Origin: Lunularia cruciata
Taxonomy: Eukaryota; Streptophyta; Marchantiopsida; Lunulariales; Lunulariaceae
NCBI GenBank assembly: GCA_948567375.1
Contig: OX419756.1
Span: 11,661,001 to 11,725,000 of the forward strand
Length of the DNA: 64,000 nt
Direction of reading: 5' to 3'
The position numbers and the translations under genes were made by a program. Shown one piece after another: positions 1-9,681 of the stretch. Within the stretch, counting starts at the first letter, position 1; every line of letters starts with the position of its first letter. The notes beneath the pieces were generated by a model. The model searched no databases. It was not told the origin of the DNA and was given only the letters and a program-made list of their open reading frames with translations.

Positions 1-71
1 ACCCCTACAATCACCTCAAACCCTTGAAGAACCTTGCATAATCTCAATTTCCACTCTTGATGACCCTCCAT
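1..71 (-). CDS. Start of the upstream zinc-knuckle ORF (ORF0) of A copy 1, cut by window edge
   Basis: An ATG at 71 opens the same reading frame as the complete ORF0 at 44412 in the other A copy. Only the first 23 codons are inside the window, before the zinc knuckle. The translation begins MEGHQEWKLRLCKV, as in the other copy. Function unknown; see the entry at 43939-44412. Confidence 0.5.
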   Translation of the reverse strand, partial: MEGHQEWKLRLCKVLQGFEVIVG

Positions 72-910
72 GTTCCCAAAGATGAATCTAAACACTCAAA
101 CATGCTTTTTGTTGATCTCAAACTTCTCATGCATGAGATCTCCACTCTACAGAATTGACCCTTCCTCACAATGTCACTCAAATCTCCCAACGAATATGTC
201 ACAGTCCTCTGAAATTTTCCACACTTGATCACAACTCTAGGGCGTCCCTCCCTGCAAAATTTTAGACCTTTTCATCGAGCCATTTGGCCTAGACACCTTT
301 CTATTCAGCACCCATATTTCAGATTTGGTCTGAAAACCATCCCCCTCACTTCAAAAACTCATAACGCACTGCGCAAAAATGATCTCTCTCTAATTTTTGT
401 GGAACCAGGTAGGATACAATGCACTGAATTTTCTTGGAAATTTTCAGGACAATTCACTAAAAATTGAAGAAATGGCAGACTCTGTACAATTTTCCAGAGA
501 GCATGCAGTTGCGGGAGCACTTTACCCTATCAACTTTCAAAAATTCTAGCCCAGTGTGCATAGAAGCTCTCTCAATAATTTCAAGTGTGCTAACTGAAAG
601 ATAACCCAAGCTATCATGTGTAGAAATCTCAAGTCCAGATCTCAAACTTGAGATTTTGCCCAAAATCACCTTAATCCCCAAAATCTGCAATCCACCTCAC
701 ACAATCTCTCCAATTCCTCTCATGTGTACAAGATGTACAAAATCACCTCAAAGACATCATAATGAACTACAGGGTATACAAATGGATCTTGGTTCTCTAA
801 CATAAGTTCAGCCCTCTCCTCTCCTAATGTTCTCTCCAAGTGAGCTCTCATAGCCTCCTTCTGCCTAATGTAGAATTGGACGCGGAACATTATCTTGCCT
901 TCTAGAGAGG

Positions 911-927
911 TCCCGGCAACGGAACCA
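911..927 (-). promoter_or_regulatory. Primer binding site, tRNA-Glu type (A copy 1)
   Basis: The plus strand reads tcccggcaacggaacca, which equals the 3' end of plant-type tRNA-Glu including CCA. The minus strand is therefore a 17-nt primer site starting TGG, 6 nt inside the LTR end. The same site is at 45252-45268. Recognition of tRNA-Glu is from memory of the family. Confidence 0.85.
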
Positions 928-933
928 AAAATG

Positions 934-1610
934 TTAGCCGGCCTGTCTCTCACTCAGGATGAACCTCTAATGGCTATTATGGTAGCGCACCATGGACTAA
1001 GAAGGCAAGGAACCCCAACTCCATCATACTCCTCCAAGGCTAACACTCCAAGACTCAAGACATTGCTCACTAGAGAACTCAATGAGAGAGAGATAGTTGC
1101 AAATGAAAGGATGATGAGTACCTCCTCACTCCTTGTTTATATACTTGTGAAATAGTTACGTACCAAAGTTACTAATTACCGTAGTAACTCAAGTTACTAG
1201 ACTAAAAGTCAAGTAAAGTCAAAAAGTAGAAAGGAATATCCATTCACATGGGCATATTCCCCTTATCTTGACCCAACCACTAAAGCAAGGATTCCTTCAC
1301 ATGGGCTATCCTTGGACTAAAGAAGAATCCAAAACAAAAAGGCTTGCGGGCCCAAGAGTTCTCAACTCTTTCCCCAAAGCCAAACACCTAGGAATAATAC
1401 CAAGTCAACACACTAAAATCCAAAATAGTGGTGCTCATCTTTTCTACTTCCTCTAAAGTAAGGTCCCATCTATCTTAGCTATGACTAACTTTAGCTAACC
1501 ATGACTAATATAGAACCATCCTTTATCTCTATATAAATAATATCTCTTAAGTACTTGTAATACCAAGCTAAATATCACAATACCACACACATGCACAAAT
1601 GGGTGTTACA
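934..1610 (-). repeat. LTR of family A (677 bp), 5' LTR of copy 1
   Basis: The element-sense LTR starts TGTAACACCC and ends in GGCCGGCTAA, where the other two copies end GGCTCA, so the terminal CA has mutated here. All three LTRs are exactly 677 bp and differ by only a few bases. A TATA box (TATATAAA on the minus strand) lies at 1136-1143. This is the expected U3-promoter position for transcription toward lower coordinates. Confidence 0.92.
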
Positions 1611-2383
1611 GTCCGCACTCCCTGGTAGTTCTGCCTCAAACATAGGAAGAACTCCACCATGGGGTTAAACCCCGGTACCACACCACCTCCTGCAGCGGTA
1701 CCTCCACTCGTAGTAGCACTATCTCCAGCTAGTGCACCTCCACTAGCTCCACCAACACTACTCGAGCTAGAACTCGTAGGTACAGCCGACCTACTCCTGG
1801 CCATCGAACCTGAAGTGATGGAGACATAGTGTGGAGACCAATACTGTCTCCATAACTCAATCTCCTCCAAATGAGCTCTCCTGAACTCATGGTAGTCGTC
1901 CATCGGTGGACCCTCCAAGTGCTGAAACAACCCCTTCCATGCCATGAAGGGTGTGAACAAAGTCGGGTTCCGCATCTGCTGCAGATCACACCAACTATCG
2001 AACTCTTGGATGAAGTCATCCAACTCAATGGTACCCACTGTACCAGAGTAACGCCTAGGGCCTTTGGAGGCCCCATAAATCTCGTCCATGTCCCACAACA
2101 ACGGTGCGGACACACCAAGTGCACTCTCAATTGAATCAGCTCTTGTGTTGAACTCCAACTCAAAGTCAATCTCCTCCCTCATTGGGACCTGAGATACAGG
2201 CTGATACCAAGCACCACTCCGAGTAAACCCACTGCGTACTGCAGGGCTAACTCCTCTGGAATCTCCAAAGAACTCCGTCGTGACAAAGTAACCACACCAA
2301 CAAACCCGAACCACCAACTGCAACAGCAAGTCGCAACCGCAAGTGCCCCACCAAGTGCCAACACCACCGCGTGCCAACACCAA
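1611..2383 (-). CDS. Gag N-terminal part, element B copy 1 (truncated by insertion of A)
   Basis: The open frame runs about 257 codons from 2383 to the A insertion point at 1610; the last 14 codons of the longer open frame come from the A LTR. The first codon of the frame is TTG and the true start is not obvious; an in-frame ATG lies about 67 codons in (MREEIDFELEF). It includes an acidic helical stretch, an aromatic-rich segment (YHEFRRAHLEEIELWRQYW), a Ser/Gly-rich linker and the start of a capsid-like helix (MVEFFLCLRQNYQGVRT). Copy 2 has a TAG where this copy keeps CAG (DLQQMRN), so this copy is the better preserved here. The role is the virus-like particle coat, inferred from its position before zinc knuckles and protease in copy 2. 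Confidence 0.75.
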
Positions 2384-3637
2384 CTAAAACACCACCCACT
2401 AATGTAACTCTAACCGAGATAACTACACTAGGGGAAGGGCAACCTGTAACCTGCCATCATAACACGCACTCTCACGGTCTGCAGGTCATCACTTCCTGCC
2501 TCACCGGAGAGAAACAAAGGTAGTCTGACTGGTCATCACTCCAGCCTCACCACCAAGAGCACACCAGAGCACCAACGCTCAAAAGTCAAGGCACCTCACA
2601 CAAACGTGGTGCACAAACAGGAAGCAGAGAATGGAGGGGATCCAATCACAAGAAATCTAAACGAAAACCCTCCATCTCATAACACAACACGGGACTGACT
2701 CTGCCACCATTTGGCATTTGACATAAGAGTAGTTCGTATCTAAGTCCTAAGCTACCAGGATCACCAAGAATGGGATCAAACTGCCTCTCCTAGCCAAAGC
2801 TACATGTGTATAGATAACAGTGGCACAGTCACTATGACAACAAGTGAGGGTGGACCAGTTGGCTAGGGCACCAGTCTAGGAACAAGAGATCTAGGGGTCA
2901 AACCCTGTTGTGCACAATCTAGCAAGAAAGGCAGATTTTGCCAACCAATGACCAAGATCTACACTAAACTAGCTAGCCTCACACCAGCAAGCTAGCTTGC
3001 TGGCCCTTCTGGCCCTTCTAGGCCTTCGTAGCCTCTCATAGCCCACAGCCCTATGCCTCGAAGCCTCGAAACGCCGTTCAGCCAAATGAGGCCTTTCTTG
3101 TTGCCACTTCGAACCTCCTCCAAAATTGGCAAAACTTCTCCAAATCTACGAAACTCCTCCAAACTAGCAAAAGTTCTCCAAATCTGGCCAAACAGCAAAA
3201 CTCCTCCAATTCTGGCCCAAAATCTGACATAAAATCTGACGTAAACCCTAAAGATGGATGTCCGCCAAATCCCCCGCTAACTTTCCACTCGAGCCAAATT
3301 GACAAAACGGGTTTTTCCAAATCAAAATTTCATGAGAAGAGCTTTCCAACTCCACCTTCAATTTCACTTTCTGAGCCCAACTCGCAGCAAATTGGTCCTG
3401 CCTTCACCTCCTGAGCTCAAAATCACAACACTGCTCAAAAATTGCTTCTTCTTTGCTCGAAATTTGGCCAGCGCTTCCGCACACCGTCCGCCTAACTGCC
3501 AAATTTGCATCAACTACACGAGTTCTGCACACTAGGGAAACACAGAACCTGAATCGAGCTACCACGATCCACCGAGCTTGGAGATACCACCAACACTCAA
3601 CGTTCCTGCACCCGATTTCCCCCTGACTTCACTTCTC
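2384..3637 (-). other. Leader of element B copy 1
   Basis: About 1.25 kb of non-coding sequence between LTR and gag, matching 9682-10954. It contains a degenerate short-period stretch (about 3107-3245) built from variants of aaactcctccaaatctgg and aaaatctgacgta. No convincing primer site adjoins the inner LTR edge. A TGGTATC match on the minus strand near 3584-3590 is only weakly tRNA-iMet-like. Confidence 0.6.
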
Positions 3638-4091
3638 TGATGTAATCAGATTGCTTAACATTCTCAACTCAACTCAACTCAAATCAGTACTTGATCTGTC
3701 ACTCTATAAACTGCCAACAACTGGGCACTCATTACAGTCAAGCCACACCCACTCAAGCATAGAGAATCCAGGTGACGCTCGCCGGCCTCTGCCCACCATA
3801 GCCAGGAACTCGAAGGCTCAACATCAGAGAAGTGAGCTCTCTGGAGCTCACTTCGAAACTATACCCCCTGGACTCGAGCTAGCCCTGAAACCCTAACGGT
3901 CCCGCTGACGGCACACTCGACGGTGCAAACGGTGCAAAGTGACGGTGGGCCCCACCGTGAAGTCAGTACCCCGAACACGAAATCTAACCGTCGGAAAGTA
4001 GTCCCTGAGAAACAGCTAGAATAACTCTAACTACCATCATTGGAACTCCAGTGTCCGAGCATCTAGATGCGGAACTACAAATGGCGTGACA
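3638..4091 (-). repeat. LTR of family B, copy 1 (about 454 bp)
   Basis: In element sense it begins TGTCACGCCATTTGTAG at 4091. The inner edge at 3638 is inferred from where similarity to the third, diverged fragment (63456-63902) begins. Copy 2 (10955-11426) is 18 bp longer because of one extra acggtgaaa-type repeat. The outer edge is well supported by the abrupt change to copy 2 pol sequence. Confidence 0.75.
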
Positions 4092-5340
4092 GGTTACCAA
4101 ACAGGTAACATCGGAAATGTGCTACTGCCCAAACTGCTGCCAAGCACTCTCCCTCATATGAACTATACTTTGCCTCCGCTGAATTGTTGGAGTGACTAGC
4201 ATAGGCCACCACAAACTCCTTCTCGTCATCATCATGCTAGGTGAGCACCACTCCAAGCTCCAACATACTCCAATCAGTGTGAACCTAAATGGTCCTCCCC
4301 TGATCGGTCTCCTCAAAATAGGAGTAGATGTCAACCTCTCCTTGAGCTCTACAAAAGCTCTCTCCTGCTCATCTCCCCAACACCACTCCTGTGTAAGCTT
4401 GGTCAGCTTCGTCAAGGCCTTGGCAATGGCACTAAATCCTCTAACATAGCGGCGATAGAAGTTTGCCAACCCAAGGAATGCTCGCACTCTGCTCACATCC
4501 GTAGGCCAAGGAATACGTGCAATAGCCTCCACCTTGGTCTGTTGAACACCAAGTCCTTGGGGGTAGATAGTGTGACCCAAATACTCAACCTACTCATGAA
4601 AGAACCTACACTTCCCAGGATGTAATTTGAGTCCATGAGATCTCAACCTCTCAAACACCTCCAACAAATGTCTCTCATGCTCCTCCACAATAGTGCTATA
4701 AACCAAAATGTCATCAATATAGCACCGAGCAAAATCCAATCCAACTAGGATCCTATCCATGACCCTCTGGAACTCAGCAAGAGCGTTCTTTAATCCTAAT
4801 GGTAAGAACCTCCACTAATATAACACATCCTTGCCGTGAGGATCAATAGCCCAAAATGTTGTCTTGGACTTATCCTCCTCCCTGATCGGCAACTGATGAT
4901 ATCCCGCTCGAAGATCCAAAGTATTGAAGACCTTTGCATGCCCAATTGCATCAAAAATCTCCTCGGATGTAGGCATGGCATACCGATCAACCCTGGTCTG
5001 TTGGTTGATAGGACGGTAATCTCCACACATCCGCCTATCTGTATACTTGCCATGCATATCCTTCTTGGCTGGCTAAACTATCACTGATGCATACTCTCCA
5101 TGTGAAATCTCCACCAAACCAGCCTCAAAAAGGTCACTACTCCGGCTATGAATCAATGTCCTCTCCATATCACTATATCGATAAGGACATCGGAAAACTG
5201 GTGTGTCGCTAGTCAGCTCAATCCGTATACCAGGTCCCTCTAGAGCACCCAAATCCTTCATACTAAAGGCAAAACAACTCGTGTGACTCCTCAAGAACCT
5301 CCAAACCCTCCGTCTTTCCTCTCCAGTAAGCTTGGGTCCA
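4092..5340 (-). pseudogene. Reverse transcriptase and partial RNase H, element B copy 2
   Basis: Frame 2 of the minus strand encodes a gypsy RT. It shows CGDYRPINQQT, the region around LDLRAGYHQLPI, a catalytic YIDD at 4710-4721 (in FARCYIDDILVYS) and the connection segment RVRAFLGLANFYRRYVRGF. Nonsense codons lie at about 5073, 4815 and 4590. Near 4270 a frameshift moves RNase H into another frame, where HTDWSMLELG (catalytic Asp) and YSSYEGECLAAVWAV (catalytic Glu) are visible. The domain then stops at 4092 where B copy 1 inserted, so the last catalytic residues, integrase and 3' LTR are absent. The enzyme would copy element RNA into DNA in cytoplasmic particles; this copy is dead. Confidence 0.9.
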
Positions 5341-5724
5341 AGATCTGGCTCCCAAGTATCCTCTGTGACTGTAGTAGGAGTGGAAAATGTATTGATTGGT
5401 TGCTACATTGGGCCCTTGGGAGCAATAATGTCATGGTCCCGACCACTAGAGGTCCCAACCTCTGTGTGAAAAACTCCCTCCACTCTGGCTACAAGCTCCA
5501 CACGTCCTCTAGCTGCATCCCATGTGGACCAAGGGTGTAATCCAAGTAGCCCACGCTCACCTGGATAGACTCCAAGTAGACCACTCTCCCTAGTAGCTAC
5601 TGGATGTGTCCCAAGAATACCTTGTCCATTGCCCCCAGCATGTGCTTGAATCGTCTCGAATAGGCACAGGGCTCACAAGTGTCCGAGTGGTGATGCCTGT
5701 CAAGCGCATCCTACGCTGCTCTAC
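5341..5724 (-). other. Linker between methyltransferase and RT in element B
   Basis: The frame shifts from 0 to 2 here, around 5640-5690. Frame 2 then reads through a short repeated motif (GLLGVYPGERGLLGLHPWST) and a linker ending in TGEERRRVWRFL before the RT N-terminus, with one TAG near 5430. The repeat is visible as three variants of G-I/L-L-G-x-x-P. No known domain was recognised. The frame change could be simple decay or an original frameshift separating gag-pro-methyltransferase from pol. Confidence 0.55.
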
Positions 5725-6700
5725 CAAGCCCAGGCTCACAATCCAGGTCAAACAATTCAGGTCCATAGCTTGACCTAACACCTGACATCTGGATGCCTCT
5801 AACACTGCTGGAACAGCGGTAATACCGGTGCAAAAACCCATCACCCGCTCTCTCTCATCAGCGTTGGGCTCCACCAACTGCTGTAACTGTGAGTCCCAAA
5901 CAAGTCCAAGTCCTCCCTCTCAAAAAGCATGAGAGCTTGGGAAACTCATGAGTGTGGGAAATGCAGCTCTAGGTTGTCCAACTAGGTTCACCACTGCCAT
6001 CGGTGACCTATCAACCACTACCACTATCTGAGACTGACGCCCAACATCTAATATATCATCAACAAGGATGTGGTCAAGTCGTTGAATCTCATCATAAGCG
6101 CGATGTAGAACCTCTCTGGGTAAGAGGTTTGTCCACCAAAGACAAAGACGATGAGCCCGTGATCCCACTCTAGCTGCATCTAACAATACAGCAAGTCCCA
6201 TCCAAGAATGGACCTGACGTGTACTCGCCACCACTCTAGTGCAAGAATCACCCATCAAAGGAACGTTCTCCAAAAGGTAAGCTAGAGAAACAAACTGATG
6301 AACCTGGAGATGTTGTAGTATCCGTAACATCTCCCAAAATACACCAGAACGAGGATCCTGAAGACCCAAACCGCGGCCCGCATGTGTATGTCCCTGACAT
6401 GGCCATCCAGAAATCACCAAGTGAATAGGCCCATGTCTCTCTAGGTCATGCGCCCCCAGTAAGGAAATGTCTCCTGGTAGGGCCTTGTGGTAACCTCTGA
6501 CTGCTGACATCGGTAATAACTCCGGATACCGATAGGCCAAGTGTGCCACATGATGTAAAGAGACTCGCCTAGCAGTCTCATCTCTTTCTACATACAAGTA
6601 CCTCTGTACTCGGATACCCGCCTGTAACACCGCAGCTAGTCCGGTGCTGATCCCACCAAACAACTCCAATAGGCATATCTCCTCTATTGGATACTGCCAA
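5725..6700 (-). pseudogene. DNMT3-like cytosine-5 DNA methyltransferase domain inside element B polyprotein
   Basis: About 320 codons carry the C5-methyltransferase motifs in canonical order. Motif I is LLELFGGISTGL (6672-6637). An acidic VERDE follows as motif II. Motif IV is SGWPCQGHTHAG with the catalytic Pro-Cys (Cys codon 6399-6397). Motif VI is LENVP (about 6273-6259). Motif VIII is GSRAHRLCLWWTNLLP (6162-6118). A motif IX/X region ends in SRCQVLGQAMDL (to about 5758). The AHR...WWTNL signature resembles DNMT3 and DRM proteins; the unpermuted order argues for DNMT3 over DRM. The family transfers methyl groups from S-adenosylmethionine to cytosine in DNA. One in-frame TGA (5920-5922) separates motifs VIII and IX. 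The domain lies in the same frame as gag and protease. Whether it methylated element copies, host DNA or nothing is unknown. Confidence 0.88.
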
Positions 6701-6999
6701 GCAATGAGTGTGGTATCCAAAGGTGTCAAAGCAATCGCCTCTGGAGGCTCATCCTCACACTCATCTCCTGATGGTACGAAGGCTCCACTCCAAGCCTGCT
6801 GCACCAACTGATCTGCATGCTACTGCAATGCCTCCTCTGAACTCCACAATGGAACATCCAAGGTGGATAGAACAATCCCACTCATACTCCAAAGCCGAGT
6901 GATCTCCTCTGGTACTGGAGTATCCTTTGCATGGGCGTTCCTCTCCAACAAGCCACCAGGCCAAGTGACTGCACCGCTGAAAGCTAAAACTGATGCTGC

Positions 7000-7470
7000 C
7001 ATGGTCCTGGACTGTAGTGAGCCAAGACTGCCACTACTGAAGCGTACTTGTAGGCGACATACCCGTCTCTCACCAGACTGCCAACCAGGTCTATAAAAGA
7101 TTGTCTCCTCCCAATAGTCAATGCTGAAACCCATAGGGTATAACACTGCTCCCCCAACTAGCACATCATATGACTCAGCTATCATTGCAATAGCTTGAGC
7201 TCTCACCACCAAGCTATCAGTCGGATGACCAGGCTGAACCTGGACAACAAGCTCCCCACGTGTGATGTACTGTGTCAAACCACCACCTAGAGATGTTTGG
7301 ATCTAAAATGGACACCTCTCCACATCGGTCTTCCGTTACTCCAGACCAACAACTGCAGCCTTCCCCAACATAAGAGGCTGCGCACCAGAGTCTAACAAGA
7401 CTCTTTGTGGTGTATAGACCTTCCCTGAAGGTCCCACCAAATGAAAAATCCCCCTCTGGTTATCCAATAG
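7000..7470 (-). pseudogene. Aspartic protease, element B copy 2
   Basis: A retropepsin-like domain has the active-site motif VLLDSGAQ (DSG at 7392-7384) and the distal hydrophobic-glycine motif YDVLVGG (from 7170). Two nonsense codons fall inside it: TAA at 7336-7338 and TAG at 7303-7305. A third TAG (6820-6822) lies between the protease and the methyltransferase. All are in the same frame as gag upstream and methyltransferase downstream. The protease would cleave the gag-protease-methyltransferase precursor; cleavage sites cannot be read. Between YDVLVGG and the methyltransferase lie roughly 160 codons (WEETIFYRPGWQSGERRVC and onward) of unknown role. Confidence 0.8.
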
Positions 7471-9681
7471 GACAACACTAGGTGTAAACCGTGCTCTCTC
7501 AAAGGCCGCTCTAGCTGGCAACTCCTCCAGTCTAGCCGCTGTTGCCTGCCATAAACCACTGGTCACTGAACGGATCCCATGCTCCTCAACCAAGTCAGCT
7601 CCACTACCAACCTCCTCTGCTCTAGTAGTAGGAACTGCACCATCCCTACTCTCACACAATGTGGCAGCCAACCGGAACATTGGGGTTGGGTCAACTCCCA
7701 ATGTAAACATGTCATTGGCTAAAAACAAAGGATGCCGCATAATCAGCTGAGCCGCCTCCAACATCATGCTAGACTCAGTCTGTGTAGTAGTAGGTGGCTG
7801 ACTAGCAGGTAGTCCATCTTGCACTCCATCACCACCTACCACACCTGCACTGGGACATTTAGGAACCATGGATGTTGTCTGCAATGCCTCAGATAACGTG
7901 AAAGACTGGGGAAGTCTGACCTGTCTCCCAACCTCTCCTCTCTATGGGTCCAACTCCACTGATGCTCCTCTAGGCTCTGGAGCACGTATTGCACTCCTAG
8001 TCACTACTGCAGATGCATCCACCTGGGCTGCTCTGCACATGAAGTCCAAAGCATCTCTATCACCAACATATGAGGTGGAAGCCTCAGCACCCAAATCTGA
8101 TCTCCTTTGAGCAATAGCCATACTAGCCAATCTTTGCTCCAACTGCTCAATCCGAGTAGCCATAGTTGTGTCAGAAGTAAGGGCAGGTACTGCACCCCTA
8201 CTAGGTGTAGATCCTCTACCACCACCTCTACCACCTCGTCCTCTATGAACTAGAGCTCCTCTACTACCTGCCATAGCAGCCCTACCACTCCGTAACTCCG
8301 GATGTAGGTCAAAACACCGGTCACTAGTGTGACTAAATCTGTGGCAGTGCTCACACTGCCTCTGTGCTGGCTGTGATGCACTAGAGGTATCAAGTCCGCT
8401 GCCTTGAGTACACTCTCTCCGATGATGAGGTCCACCACAAGTCCAACAAGCAACACCACCACTCACTGGCTGCTGCTTACCCAAAAATGAGGGTAAGAGT
8501 CTAACTCCACTAAGCCCTCCACTCGCTCCATAGGATCTGAGCTGTCCACCCTGTCCTCAAAAACCAACTGGGCATGGTGCACTCTGCTGCACTCTAGAAG
8601 AAGTCACAGCCGTGGATGAGGTCTCCCTACCAAATCCAAATGTCACCACTCTCTCCTCCACCATATTGAGCTCAATACGCTCAGCCAAACCAAAGACTAC
8701 TGCCAAAGTGGGCAAAGTAGCTTGCAACAACGTAGCATCACGAACTCTACGTCGCAACTCCCTATCCAGTATCCGATACCAAAACTGGACTGCCTGGGCC
8801 TCAGTAACTCTCTAAGTGAAACTGATCAGCCGCCTCATGCGAGTGTATGCCTCGCGTAGGCTCTCTCTAGCCTTCCGCTGGAACTCCTGCAAGCTCCTCA
8901 GCTTGTCAGTCCGCACTCCCTGGTAGTTTTGCCTCAAACATAGGAAGAACTCCACCATGGGGTTAAACCCCGGTACCACACCACCTCCTACAGCAGTACC
9001 TCCACTCGTAGTAGCACTATCTCCAGCTAGTGCACCTCCACTAGCTCCACCAACACTACTCGAGCTAGAACTTGTAGGTACAGTTGATCTACTCCTGGCC
9101 ACCGAGCTTGAAGTGATGGAGACATAGTGTGGAGACCAATACTGTCTCCATAACTCAATCTCCTCCAGATGAGCTCTCCTGAACTCATAGTAGTCGTCCA
9201 TCGGTGGACCCTCCAAGTGCTGAAACAACCCCTTCCATGCCATGAAGGGTGTGAACAAAGTCGGGTTCCGCATCTACTGCAGATCACACCAACTATCGAA
9301 CTCTTGGATGAAGTCATCCAGCTCAATGGTACCCACTGTACCAGAGTAATGCCTAGGGCCTTTGGAGGCCCTATAAATCTCGTCCATGTCCCACAACAAT
9401 GGTGCGGACACACCAAGTGCACTCTCAATTGAATCAGCTCTTGTGTTGAACTCCAACTCAAAGTCAATCTCCTCCTTCACTGGGACCTGAGATACAGGCT
9501 GATACCAAGCACCACTCCGAGTAAACCCACTACATACTATAGGGCTAACTCCTCTGGAATCTCCAAAGAACTTCGTCATGACCAAGTAACCACAACAACA
9601 AACCCAAACCACCAATTGCAACCGCAAGTCGCAACCGCAAGTGCCCCACCAAGTGCCAACACCACCACGTGCCAACACCAA
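7471..9681 (-). pseudogene. Gag (capsid and nucleocapsid), element B copy 2
   Basis: One frame with nonsense codons at 9274 (TAG), 8812 (TAG), 8557 (TGA) and 7942 (TAG). The N-terminal half matches gag of copy 1 and continues into a capsid-like helix (LQEFQRKARESLREAYTRM). The nucleocapsid part has two zinc-knuckle-like motifs: CWTCGGPHHRREC (8448-8410, slightly short spacing) and CEHCHRFSHTSDRC (8355-8314, exact CX2CX4HX4C). A Gly/Arg-rich stretch and a short coiled coil (ATRIEQLEQRLASMAIAQRR) follow, then a linker to protease. At 9274 copy 1 keeps CAG where this copy has TAG. Role: particle formation and RNA packaging. Confidence 0.82.

Larger units (their letters stand above)
1..1610 (-). 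mobile_element. Family A Ty3/gypsy element, copy 1 (5' LTR plus leader; rest off window)
   Basis: Positions 1-933 are almost identical to the leader at 44342-45274 and 934-1610 match the LTRs at 38153-38829 and 45275-45951. Read on the minus strand this is the 5' LTR, then the primer site, then the leader toward gag, which lies beyond the window edge. Its outer end (1610/1611) abuts the gag gene of element B copy 1, so this copy inserted into B. The flanking five bases are gtccg (1611-1615); the matching duplication would lie off the left edge. Near identity with the other copies implies recent spread. Confidence 0.9.
1611..4091 (-). mobile_element. Family B Ty3/gypsy element (methyltransferase-bearing family), copy 1, 5' part
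   Basis: On the minus strand this is LTR (4091-3638), long leader, then the start of gag, which A copy 1 interrupts at 1610. It is collinear with 8908-11426 of B copy 2. Its outer LTR end at 4091 abuts RNase H sequence of copy 2, so copy 1 jumped into copy 2. The right-hand flank is ggtta (4092-4096). The rest of copy 1, including any methyltransferase, would lie off the left edge. Confidence 0.85.

Noticed and set aside
911-927. tRNA-Glu gene
   Set aside because: Only the 3' terminal 17 bases including CCA are present, and they lie next to an LTR on the element's antisense strand. This is a primer binding site, not a tRNA gene.
1268-1456. Plus-strand ORF repeated in all three A LTRs (also 38487 and 45609)
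   Set aside because: It repeats only because the LTR repeats. It is antisense to the element and has no protein features.
3580-3590. tRNA-iMet primer site for element B
   Set aside because: Only TGGTATC matches, and it is about 48 bp inside the inferred LTR edge. The B primer site remains unidentified.
5725-6700. A stand-alone host DNMT gene
   Set aside because: No own start codon, promoter or intron-exon pattern was visible, and the domain is in frame with gag-protease and lies between protease and RT. A host-gene origin in the past remains possible.
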